Source: Francisella adeliensis (GTDB lineage Bacteria > Pseudomonadota > Gammaproteobacteria > Francisellales > Francisellaceae). Taken from it: a stretch of 64,000 nt of DNA. The DNA is taken from contig NZ_CP021781.1 of assembly GCF_003290445.1 (NCBI RefSeq), forward strand, positions 1,426,001 through 1,490,000. Direction: 5' to 3'. Numbering within the stretch: position 1 is the stretch's first letter; the number at the start of each line of letters is the position of its first letter. The position numbers and the translations under genes were made by a program. Below, one piece after another: positions 49,461 to 59,282 of this stretch. The notes below the pieces were generated by a model, which saw nothing but the letters and a program-made list of their open reading frames with translations, searched no databases and was not told the origin of the DNA.

Positions 49461-50165
49461 ATGAAAAAGTTGATAGTTATAATATTATTTTTAATTATAT
49501 TTATAGGAATAGCTTTCTCTAAGAGAAGAGAAGAGATTGGTCGCGATTTTCAATCATGGAATAATATCACAGCTTTCGGTGGCTTTGACAAAGTCGATCC
49601 AAGACTTTCAAACTTTATATACGAGCTTACTTATCAAGAAAGGTTCGGTGATGATGCAAGTAGACACTACCAAACACTACTAAGAGGTGGTATAGGATAT
49701 AAACTAAATGAACGACATAGTTTATGGTTAGGGGCAGACTATATTAAAACTAGAGATCTTGTCCCTGAGGTTGTAAATACTAGTGGTATTTGGCAACAGT
49801 ACTTATATAGAAACAAGTACAATGATCTAAAATATTTTTTTCGTGCTCGTCTTGAAGAGTTAATCATCTCTACTAGAAAATTCACAGTTTTACGAGGTAG
49901 ATATATGCTTAGAGGTGCTTATCCTATATCTGAGGATCGTAAGACTGAAGTTATAGCTTTTAATGAGTTTTTTAACAACTTCAATGGTGATGGCAATATA
50001 GAAAATGCCACCTTAATACAAAACCGTGCTTTTGCTGGTTTAGGTTATAATTTTAATAAAACAGCTCATATTGAGATCGGTTATATGAATCAGTATGTGC
50101 ATAATTCAAATGGCTTTGATTTCACAAGTGATATTTTATTCTCTTCTTTAGTTCTTAATTTTTAA
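49461..50165 (+). CDS. DUF2490 family outer-membrane beta-barrel-like protein
   Basis: A 234-residue protein with an N-terminal hydrophobic signal-like segment (about residues 4-20), followed by alternating aromatic/polar strands such as RHYQTLLRGGIGYKLN and HSLWLGADYIKT. It ends in a C-terminal Phe (LVLNF), typical of an outer-membrane barrel. DUF2490 matches this pattern. Function is unknown. Its end overlaps the end of the convergent pseudogene by 18 bases. Confidence 0.75.
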   Translation: MKKLIVIILFLIIFIGIAFSKRREEIGRDFQSWNNITAFGGFDKVDPRLSNFIYELTYQERFGDDASRHYQTLLRGGIGYKLNERHSLWLGADYIKTRDLVPEVVNTSGIWQQYLYRNKYNDLKYFFRARLEELIISTRKFTVLRGRYMLRGAYPISEDRKTEVIAFNEFFNNFNGDGNIENATLIQNRAFAGLGYNFNKTAHIEIGYMNQYVHNSNGFDFTSDILFSSLVLNF

Positions 50166-51503
50166 AACCTCCTCTTCTACAGCATTCATCACAGCACTAT
50201 AATTCGGTGTTTTATACTTAGCTGATGCAAATTTAGCTTTTGATAATTGCTGACTTTGAAGTTTATTCGTTAATAAGATAATACCAAAGTTATTATCTGG
50301 ATCTATCACAGTATCCATTCCTGTGAAGCCTGTATGTCCGTAAGTATTTGAGCTAGCATACTCACCCATCATCCATGCCATAGTACCTTGAGAGCCAGCT
50401 CGACGCCAACCTGTAGCGTAAGTATCATTATGAACTTCCGGAGCTATATATTTATCCAAAGTAGCTTTATCAAAAAGCGTAACTCCATTATAACTACCGA
50501 TGTTTAGTAATAACTTAACAAGTACTGCCAAATCTTTAGCACTACCAAATAGACCTACATGTCCTGATACCCCACCCATACTATAAAATAGTTTTTCATC
50601 ATGAGAATGTCCTTGTATCGGATTAACTCGCATATTATCGTAAGGTGATTTTTTATTATCAGCATCTACAGACCAATTCCCAACAGCTGTTTGAGCTATG
50701 TTTTTAGGCTGTATCTTCATGCCTTCGGGCATGATATTTTAAACTTATGCCTAAAGGTTTATAGATTTCACTCTCTACATATTTATTTTGTGGCATACCT
50801 ACGATATTTTCAATAATAACTCCAAGCAACATAAAGTCCGTATCACTATAAACATTCTCTGTACCTGGTTTATACACACGCGGTGTGATTAGGTGCTTAG
50901 GATTATTACCACTATCATTTCTACCTGTAATAAAGTCTATAGTTGTCGCCCTATCTTGAGAATAAAAACCATTTTCTGCAACAGTTTTACCATTTGTCAT
51001 AACAGCATTTTTATTATAAAAATTTACCTCAGGTGCAAAACCTGCTGTATATTCAGCAACTTGCTTTACAGTTATATCTTTATATGGATAATCTTTTATA
51101 TAAAAAGCAACGGGCTTGTTTATATCAAGTTTACTAATATATGAAAGATGCATCATTGCTATAACCGTTGAGTAAACTTTAGTCAAAGAAGCTAAATCAA
51201 AAATAGTATCTGTATTCATCAAAGTTCTATCTTTATCTGCCAAATAACAGTTCTTTGGTATGCTATAGTCAGCATTTGTTTCACAACCTGGCTTAAACAT
51301 TACCTGATAGCCATACGCACTTTGTTTTACAATTTTGTCACCCATCTATAACAAGTAAAACAGCTCCACTAAAGCCATTTGCTACATCATTATCAATAAT
51401 TGCATCAGCTTTTGCAAAATTCATTTCTTTAGAAGAACTATAACCAAATGAAAAAATTAAAAGGATTGTTATTATTGAAAATAGAGATATTTTTTTTAAG
51501 CAT
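50148..51503 (-). pseudogene. decayed serine hydrolase (beta-lactamase/class C esterase family)
   Basis: Read across three frames, this encodes one exported serine hydrolase of the beta-lactamase/PBP family. The start is ATG 51501-51503. An eight-A run soon after must lose one base to join the signal peptide ISLFSIITILLIFSFGYS. A second shift lies at about 51345 where VLLVIDG must join DKIVKQSAYG, and a third at about 50725 where GISLKY must join MPEGMKIQPK. Catalytic motifs survive: SLTK near the first third, YSD in NVYSDTDFM, and HTG in YGHTGFTG. With three frameshifts it is almost certainly non-functional. It lies beside the IS6 remnant. Confidence 0.85.
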
Positions 51504-51540
51504 TTATTATCTTCTGAATTTATAAAGTAAGTATCCTATC

Positions 51541-52277
51541 AATATAAATGTTAATCCTTCAAGCCCTACGTTGGTATTTATCATACCCACTCAGCTATAG
51601 ACATGTAGAAGAGTTAATGAAAGAGCGCGGAATAAGTGTAGATCACAGTACTATAAACTGCTGGGTTATCAAATATGCTAAAGAGCTAGAAGAAACTTTT
51701 AGTAAGAAATTCAGGAAGTATGGTAGTTATATCAGCTGGAAGATGGATGAAACCTACCTAAAGCATAAAGGTAGAGATGTATATCTATACCGAGCAATAG
51801 ATAAGCATGGAGATACATTAGAGTTTATGGTTTCTCCTAAAAGAGATGAAAAGTCAGCTCGTAAATTCTTCAAGCAAACCATTGGTAAACATGGTTTGCC
51901 AGAGAAAGTCAATGTAGATAAATCTGGTGCTAATGAGGCTGCTTTGCTAAGTATTAATATCTTTCTGTTTTTGCTTGGGATATGGTTAACTCACGGTATA
52001 GAGATTAGACAAAATAAGTATCTTAATAATTTGATAGAGCAGGATCATAGAAATATAAAAAAGATTGACTCGACCCATGTTAGGGTTTAAATCATGGGAC
52101 TCTATGGAATCTACTATAGCAGGTTACGAGTTGGTTAACATGATTAAAAAAGGTCAGCACATTAATGCTGGTAAGATGACTCTATGGGATCAATTTTATG
52201 CAATAGCGGCATAACTGTATCTAGTGATAGATGATTTCTGAAATACTGTATCCATCTACCCAGTTTGCGACAGAACC
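51541..52277 (+). mobile_element. IS6-family remnant, left copy
   Basis: Contains the transposase pseudogene and the right terminal inverted repeat TTTGCGACAGAACC at 52264-52277. The left terminal repeat is absent, so the element is truncated at its 5' side, right after the decayed serine hydrolase gene. Positions 52008-52277 are identical to 56512-56781, which lie in the same orientation on the far side of the TALE-like gene. Confidence 0.85.
51548..52214 (+). pseudogene. IS6-family transposase, 5'-truncated and frameshifted
   Basis: The first frame (51548-52090, 180 residues) has IS6-type sequence LILQALRWYLSYPLSYRHVE and the DDE catalytic set: Asp in WKMDETYLKHKG, Asp in VNVDKSGAN, Glu in YLNNLIEQDHRNIK. 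It lacks about the first 15 residues, because an in-frame TAA directly precedes the first ATG. After HRNIKK the family sequence TRPMLGFKSW continues in the +1 frame to a stop at 52212-52214. A slippery A-AAA-AAG precedes the shift, but a -1 slip would stop at once, so a one-base insertion or a +1 event is needed. Confidence 0.88.
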
Positions 52278-52315
52278 GTATCTAGAGAATAGTGATCATA
52301 AGAAAAATGAAACTA

Positions 52316-52345
52316 TTACAGATATTTGCGACAGAACCGTATAAT
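52316..52345 (+). promoter_or_regulatory. putative hybrid promoter of the TALE-like gene
   Basis: A perfect -10 hexamer TATAAT at 52340-52345 lies 38 bases before the ATG, with a weak -35 (TTACAG, 52316-52321) 18 bases upstream. The solo IS terminal repeat occupies the spacer. No ribosome-binding site precedes the ATG at 52384. Confidence 0.4.
52325..52338 (+). repeat. solo extra IS6 terminal repeat
   Basis: A second TTTGCGACAGAACC occurs 61 bases after the right end of the left IS copy and is followed, like the first, by GTAT. It shows that another IS end was once here. It lies in the promoter-like region of the TALE-like gene. Confidence 0.8.
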
Positions 52346-52383
52346 ATAAATTCATATAATTAACTTTACAACACAATTAATTT

Positions 52384-55300
52384 ATGACTCTTACATTAAA
52401 GCAAGAAAAAATAGCAATTAATAAAAAACTTAGATCATATCGTACAAGTAAACGCAAATTTTTACTGGATTTTAGCAAAATGAATTTAAGTCCAGAAGGA
52501 TTAAATTACGCCCAAGAAGAATTAGCTAAATTACAATTTCAAGCAAAAGCTTCACTTGAAACAGATCAAGGTATTAATATTGAAGAACAATTATACCAAT
52601 TAGGTTATACACAAAGTCATTTGAGGCCATGTGCAGACAGATATAATTGTTCAATATTATTAAACACATTACTTACTAATAATAATTCATTTGTTACACA
52701 AGAAATAAGTTTAGAAAATAGAGTTAATTTAGTAGTTGCAGCTAATGGTAATAATGATGGTATACAAGTATTTTTCAAAACATATCCTAAATTAAAAAGT
52801 GTAGGTTATAAAATTAATCATTGTGTTAATTTACTTAAATTAAATCATGATGGATTTATGCTCAAAAATCTTATACCATATGATTCTAAATTAACTGGGT
52901 TAGGGTATAAACCAGAAGATATAATTAGATTAGCCTCTCATGGTGGAGGATCAGTTAATTTAGAAGCTGTTTTGAGACTTAATCCTCAATTAATTGGGTT
53001 AGGGTATAAATCAGAAGATATCATTAGATTAGCCTCTCATGATGGAGGATCAGTTAATTTAGAAGCTGTTCTGAGACTTCATTCTCAATTAACTAGATTA
53101 GGGTATAAATCAGAAGATATAATTAGATTAGCCTCTCATGGTGGAGGATCAGTTAATTTAGAAGCTGTTTTGAGACTTCATTCTCAATTAACTAGATTAG
53201 GGTATAAATCAGAAGATATAATTAGATTAGCCTCTCATGGTGGAGGATCAGTTAATTTAGAAGCTGTTTTGAGACTTAATCCTCAATTAATTGGGTTAGG
53301 GTATAAATCAGAAGATATCATTAGATTAGCCTCTCATGGTGGAGGATCAGTTAATTTAGAAGCTGTTTTGAGACTTCATTCTCAATTAACTAGATTAGGG
53401 TATAAATCAGAAGATATAATTAGATTAGCCTCTCATGGTGGAGGATCAGTTAATTTAGAAGCTGTTTTGAGACTTAATCCTCAATTAATTGGGTTAGGGT
53501 ATAAATCAGAAGATATCATTAGATTAGCCTCTCATGGTGGAGGATCAGTTAATTTAGAAGCTGTTTTGAGACTTCATTCTCAATTAACTAGATTAGGGTA
53601 TAAATCAGAAGATATAATTAGATTAGCCTCTCATGGTGGAGGATCAGTTAATTTAGAAGCTGTTTTGAGACTTAATCCTCAATTAATTGGGTTAGGGTAT
53701 AAATCAGAAGATATCATTAGATTAGCCTCTCATGATGGAGGATCAGTTAATTTAGAAGCTGTTTTGAGACTTAATCCTCAATTAATTGGGTTAGGGTATA
53801 AATCAGAAGATATCATTAGATTAGCCTCTCATGATGGAGGATCAATTAATTTAGAAGCTGTTTTGAGACTTAATCCTCAATTAATTGGGTTAGGGTATAA
53901 ATCAGAAGATATCATTAGATTAGCCTCTAGTAATGGAGGATCAGTTAATTTAGAAGCTGTTTTGAGACTTAATCCTCAATTAATTGGGTTAGGGTATAAA
54001 TCAGAAGATATAATTAGATTAGCCTCTAGTAATGGAGGATCAGTTAATTTAGAAGCTGTTTTGAGACTTAATCCTCAATTAATTGGGTTAGGGTATAAAT
54101 CAGAAGATATCATTAGATTAGCCTCTCATGATGGAGGATCAGTTAATTTAGAAGCTGTTTTGAGACTTCATTCTCAATTAACTAGATTAGGGTATAAATC
54201 AGAAGATATAATTAGATTAGCCTCTAGTAATGGAGGATCAGTTAATTTAGAAGCTGTTATTGCAGTCCATAAAGCATTACATAGTAATGGCTATAATAAA
54301 AAACAAATAGTTTTAATCGCTAGTGGTTCCAGTGGAGGGATGCGTTTACATGCATTAAATAATTACCACTTTTTATTTCATTCTATCGAAAATATTCAAT
54401 TATTAATAACTATACTTCAATCTCATTTAGAAGCATTTAGAATAGAACAATATATGATATCTGGAGTTCTATTGAATTTATTAAAACAAGGACAAGTTAT
54501 ATCTGAACAACCATGTAAGATTCTTATTGATAGTTCTATATTGAATCCAAATATATGTCAAACATTAAGCAATATAATTAACAAATATCAATTTAAAAAT
54601 AAACCACTCTACTTTAATCCAACTACAAGTATTATTACATGTATGTTATCAACTCAAGAATGTTACCAATTATTAGCTGTTTGGGAGAGACGTAATATTT
54701 CTCCTAGCGAAATACTCAATAATTTATTAAATCCTATAAATATTTTTCAATACCAACTAATCAGTCAAACAAATGAACCAGACGTGTATTTTTTAGATTG
54801 CTATCATTGGCATAAATTCTATCCTAATATGGAGATTAAACAATTACAACAGTTATTAATTAAAGCAATTAACTTAGGAATAAATAATTGCGATATTTTA
54901 CCTGAAGATAATAGAACATTAATTATTGAACCATATAATGATAATTGGATTAAATTATCTATATCTATTATTGATACTATCATGGATGATAGTTTCAATA
55001 ATTTAACTAGAGAATTATTTTTTTGTCAACTTGCACCTGACAGTAGTAATTTAATTGATGATGCTATTTACATATATAAAACTCAACAAACTATAGAATT
55101 TTTAGTTACTAGTAAATCGAGATCTTCTGAAAGATTTATATTAGACACCTCTACAATCTATAAAGATACTATTGAAGAAATAGAACAAGCTTTAACTCAT
55201 AAATTAGGCGCTCTTAAAGGTGCTACATATCATACTCTTATTAAATGTTTATTAGCTCAAGGATATCAAGTAACAGGTTATTTTAGTATGAATATTATAG

Positions 55301-56454
55301 GGGCAGATGTAATGCCTCCAACTATTATAGCTGATGATTATCCTGAATATATTACTTTAGAATGGTTATCTTCAGAACCTATGTCACAACGTTCTAGACT
55401 TAGAACTCATGACATCAATAGTATAAAAACTCTTCATAATCCTACTCCAAAGTCCCAAGCCATTCACCAAATGCTTAATCTTTTAGCATTACCTGATGCC
55501 ATTTCACCATTAGACTCTATTCAAAATAATCATACATCTGCTAATCATGAACAACAGACTCAAGGAAGAATTTCTCCTATTTCTCAACAATTAGATATAA
55601 CTCTTATGAGATCAAGAAAAAGACCACTTCAAAAATCTGACAATACTATTTATCATGATAAACGTTATTGGACATTCATAGGTGAAGGAAGTTATAATAA
55701 GGCATATACTGATGGTCAAGGATTTGTTGTTAAAGTTGCTAAAAATGAACTTGGTTTAATGGATAAATCTGAACGTTCTGTAAGAGTATTTAATGAAATA
55801 AATCCAACATTACCACAAGAAGTACTAGCTCATGTATCACAAGATTTATGGATATCACCATTAATTGAAAATGAAACATTATCTCCTATAGAACAAGCAT
55901 CATTTATATTTAAGACATATATAGAACATGGAAGGTTAATATTAGATGGATATTGTCAGAATAACTTATTGCAGAGTGCCAAATATAATACTCCAGTATG
56001 TATTGATCCTGGTAATGTCGTACGTCGTAATTCTATTGCTAGTCAGGAGCATTGGTATGCAGCGAATGAAAAAACGTTATTACGTCGTCAACTATATAGA
56101 AAACATATGATAGATACTATAGATCATTATCATAAAATAAGACATATTGATAGAACATTACCTATATTAATGATACTAGCTTTAGATTTTATTGATCGTA
56201 AAATGCAACATCTACAGTTACAACTTATTTTAAAAAAAAATATAAAATCATTAGGAATAGCTTTTTATTTTTATTACAAACATAATCAAAGTTCTACTCA
56301 ACAAGAGTTTATTCTTTCAGCAAATATTATAGATAAAATTTTATACGGAGACCAATATATTTGCGATACATTAGATCAAAGTTTTAAAACACTAAATAAA
56401 AGTAGAGTAGTAACTTTATTTAGACAAATAAATATAGATATGTCACTGATCTAG
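52384..56454 (+). CDS. TALE-like repeat protein with kinase-like C-terminal domain
   Basis: A 1356-residue protein, to my knowledge not described in this group. Residues 1-74 are helical and basic. Residues 75-174 form three degenerate repeats of 33-34 residues. Residues 175-636 are 14 repeats of 33 residues with core IIRLASHDGGSVNLEAVL, the layout of TAL effectors and BAT proteins. Residues 12-13 of each, where the base-reading pair lies, are HG, HD, HG (x6), HD, HD, SN, SN, HD, SN. A degenerate repeat (YNKKQIVLIASGSSGG) follows. About 670-1070 is an unassigned mixed region. A basic NLS-like patch MRSRKRP lies at 1075-1081. A kinase-like set follows: Gly-rich GEGSYNKAY (1100-1108), Lys1117 in VVKVAK, D1188-x4-N1193, and D1208 in IDPGN. 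There is no ribosome site before the ATG and base use is very AT-rich. It lies between two IS6 remnants. DNA binding and host-nuclear action are inferred. Confidence 0.85.
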   Translation: MTLTLKQEKIAINKKLRSYRTSKRKFLLDFSKMNLSPEGLNYAQEELAKLQFQAKASLETDQGINIEEQLYQLGYTQSHLRPCADRYNCSILLNTLLTNNNSFVTQEISLENRVNLVVAANGNNDGIQVFFKTYPKLKSVGYKINHCVNLLKLNHDGFMLKNLIPYDSKLTGLGYKPEDIIRLASHGGGSVNLEAVLRLNPQLIGLGYKSEDIIRLASHDGGSVNLEAVLRLHSQLTRLGYKSEDIIRLASHGGGSVNLEAVLRLHSQLTRLGYKSEDIIRLASHGGGSVNLEAVLRLNPQLIGLGYKSEDIIRLASHGGGSVNLEAVLRLHSQLTRLGYKSEDIIRLASHGGGSVNLEAVLRLNPQLIGLGYKSEDIIRLASHGGGSVNLEAVLRLHSQLTRLGYKSEDIIRLASHGGGSVNLEAVLRLNPQLIGLGYKSEDIIRLASHDGGSVNLEAVLRLNPQLIGLGYKSEDIIRLASHDGGSINLEAVLRLNPQLIGLGYKSEDIIRLASSNGGSVNLEAVLRLNPQLIGLGYKSEDIIRLASSNGGSVNLEAVLRLNPQLIGLGYKSEDIIRLASHDGGSVNLEAVLRLHSQLTRLGYKSEDIIRLASSNGGSVNLEAVIAVHKALHSNGYNKKQIVLIASGSSGGMRLHALNNYHFLFHSIENIQLLITILQSHLEAFRIEQYMISGVLLNLLKQGQVISEQPCKILIDSSILNPNICQTLSNIINKYQFKNKPLYFNPTTSIITCMLSTQECYQLLAVWERRNISPSEILNNLLNPINIFQYQLISQTNEPDVYFLDCYHWHKFYPNMEIKQLQQLLIKAINLGINNCDILPEDNRTLIIEPYNDNWIKLSISIIDTIMDDSFNNLTRELFFCQLAPDSSNLIDDAIYIYKTQQTIEFLVTSKSRSSERFILDTSTIYKDTIEEIEQALTHKLGALKGATYHTLIKCLLAQGYQVTGYFSMNIIGADVMPPTIIADDYPEYITLEWLSSEPMSQRSRLRTHDINSIKTLHNPTPKSQAIHQMLNLLALPDAISPLDSIQNNHTSANHEQQTQGRISPISQQLDITLMRSRKRPLQKSDNTIYHDKRYWTFIGEGSYNKAYTDGQGFVVKVAKNELGLMDKSERSVRVFNEINPTLPQEVLAHVSQDLWISPLIENETLSPIEQASFIFKTYIEHGRLILDGYCQNNLLQSAKYNTPVCIDPGNVVRRNSIASQEHWYAANEKTLLRRQLYRKHMIDTIDHYHKIRHIDRTLPILMILALDFIDRKMQHLQLQLILKKNIKSLGIAFYFYYKHNQSSTQQEFILSANIIDKILYGDQYICDTLDQSFKTLNKSRVVTLFRQINIDMSLI
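52906..54291 (+). repeat. 14 tandem 99-bp repeats encoding TALE-like modules
   Basis: Fourteen in-frame 99-bp units, nearly identical at DNA level. Differences are concentrated at the diresidue codons (CATGGT, CATGAT, AGTAAT) and at the unit end. One end type is LHSQLTRLG (units 2, 3, 5, 7, 13) and the other LNPQLIGLG (units 1, 4, 6, 8-12). Unit 14 diverges after its Ala-Val. Confidence 0.98.
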
Positions 56455-56494
56455 TTTTAGATAAGACTATTTCTGGTCAAGCCATGATATATCA

Positions 56495-56781
56495 GGATTC
56501 TGTCGCAAACTGACAAAATAAGTATCTTAATAATTTGATAGAGCAGGATCATAGAAATATAAAAAAGATTGACTCGACCCATGTTAGGGTTTAAATCATG
56601 GGACTCTATGGAATCTACTATAGCAGGTTACGAGTTGGTTAACATGATTAAAAAAGGTCAGCACATTAATGCTGGTAAGATGACTCTATGGGATCAATTT
56701 TATGCAATAGCGGCATAACTGTATCTAGTGATAGATGATTTCTGAAATACTGTATCCATCTACCCAGTTTGCGACAGAACC
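56495..56781 (+). mobile_element. IS6-derived internally deleted element (MITE-like), right copy
   Basis: A 287-bp element. Its left terminal repeat GGATTCTGTCGCAAACTG (56495-56512) has one inserted A compared with the complement of the right end. From 56512 to 56781 it is identical to 52008-52277, including the transposase 3' part and its frameshift, ending in TTTGCGACAGAACC. Most of the transposase is deleted, so it needs help to move. It has the same orientation as the left copy, the usual layout of an IS6/IS26 pseudo-compound transposon. Confidence 0.85.
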
Positions 56782-57111
56782 AAATCTCAAGGTAGATACG
56801 TATATAATATGCTACCAAACCTATCTTCGTTTGTTGATAAATCTTTTGATATAGTCCTATGCTCTCACTTTTTATTTTTATATAGCAAGCACCTAGATTT
56901 AGATTTTCACATAAAATCAATTTTAGAGATGTGTAGATTAGCAAAATCTGAAGTAAGAATATTTCCAATACTTGATTTAGAATCAAATAGATCTAAACAC
57001 TTAAATAAGGTATTGGAAGTATTAGACAAAAATAACTATAAGTATAATATTGAGAAAAGCTCTTACGAGTTTCAAAGAAATGCTAATCAGATGTTAAGAA
57101 TTAGCACATAA
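56782..57111 (+). pseudogene. class I SAM-dependent methyltransferase, 5'-truncated fragment
   Basis: An open frame starts exactly at the base after the IS end and runs 109 residues (SQGRYVYNMLPNLSSFVDKS...). It contains FDIVLCSHFLFLYSKHL, a strand-4 motif of Rossmann methyltransferases, and the following helix and strands. The N-terminal half with the AdoMet-binding motif is missing. It was evidently lost when the IS6-flanked segment arrived. The remainder is not found on the left side of the insertion. An internal ATG at 56809 exists but the product would be non-functional. Confidence 0.75.
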
Positions 57112-57121
57112 TATTTTCCAA

Positions 57122-58771
<1,650 letters not shown>

Positions 58772-58794
58772 TTAAATAAATATTCTAAAACTAA

Positions 58795-59082
58795 TTACCC
58801 AATAATTCCCATAATGTCATTTTCTACCATCATTAGTAGAGTCTCATCACCAACCTTTACTTCAGAGCCTGAGAACTTACCGAAAAGTACTTTATCACCT
58901 ACTTTTACATCCATAGGTTGTGTAGAACCATTGTCTAATTTTTTACCGTTACCAACTGCAACTATCTCACCTTGGCTTGGCTTTTCTTGAGCACTACCAG
59001 TTAAGATAATCCCACCAGCTGATTTAGTTTCTTCAGCACTACGGCGAACCAATACTCTATCTTGTAATGGACGAATATTCAT
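58795..59082 (-). CDS. groES: co-chaperonin GroES
   Basis: A 95-residue GroES with [14 protein letters not shown] at the start, the mobile-loop region [20 protein letters not shown] and the C-terminal [10 protein letters not shown]. It forms the heptameric lid of GroEL. A strong ribosome site AAAGGAG precedes the ATG. It is the first gene of the operon with groEL. Confidence 0.98.
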   Translation of the reverse strand: MNIRPLQDRVLVRRSAEETKSAGGIILTGSAQEKPSQGEIVAVGNGKKLDNGSTQPMDVKVGDKVLFGKFSGSEVKVGDETLLMMVENDIMGIIG

Positions 59083-59121
59083 AACAATCTTACTCCTTTG
59101 TTGATTTACTTTATTCTTTTA

Positions 59122-59150
59122 AATTAAGTTTTAATTTTTTTGTAGGTCAA
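59122..59150 (-). promoter_or_regulatory. putative promoter of groESL
   Basis: On the minus strand, TTGACC (59145-59150) and TTAATT (59122-59127) are spaced 17 bases apart, 40 bases upstream of the groES start. A heat-shock sigma-32 site is expected for this operon but I could not find a convincing one. Confidence 0.35.
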
Positions 59151-59282
59151 AGCCTTATACCTAACTTCGCTTCCCTACAGTCATCTATATTGAGACTAAA
59201 AACTTGTTTTCAAGATTTTTTTTGAGATATTTCTTTAAAAGGTTTAATATATTGAACATATCAAATACTATATTTACAGATT

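Noticed and set aside
52060-52090. Programmed -1 frameshift at the A-AAA-AAG heptamer in the IS6 transposase.
   Set aside because: A -1 shift leads directly to a TGA; the conserved continuation TRPMLGFKSW is in the +1 frame.
52906-54291. Regular 99-bp repeats could be taken for a CRISPR array or other non-coding repeat.
   Set aside because: The units are directly adjacent, in frame within one long open frame, without spacers, and encode TALE-like modules.
59083-59282. A sigma-32 heat-shock promoter for groESL.
   Set aside because: No clear CTTGAA...CCCCAT-like pair could be found; only a weak vegetative-type promoter is reported.
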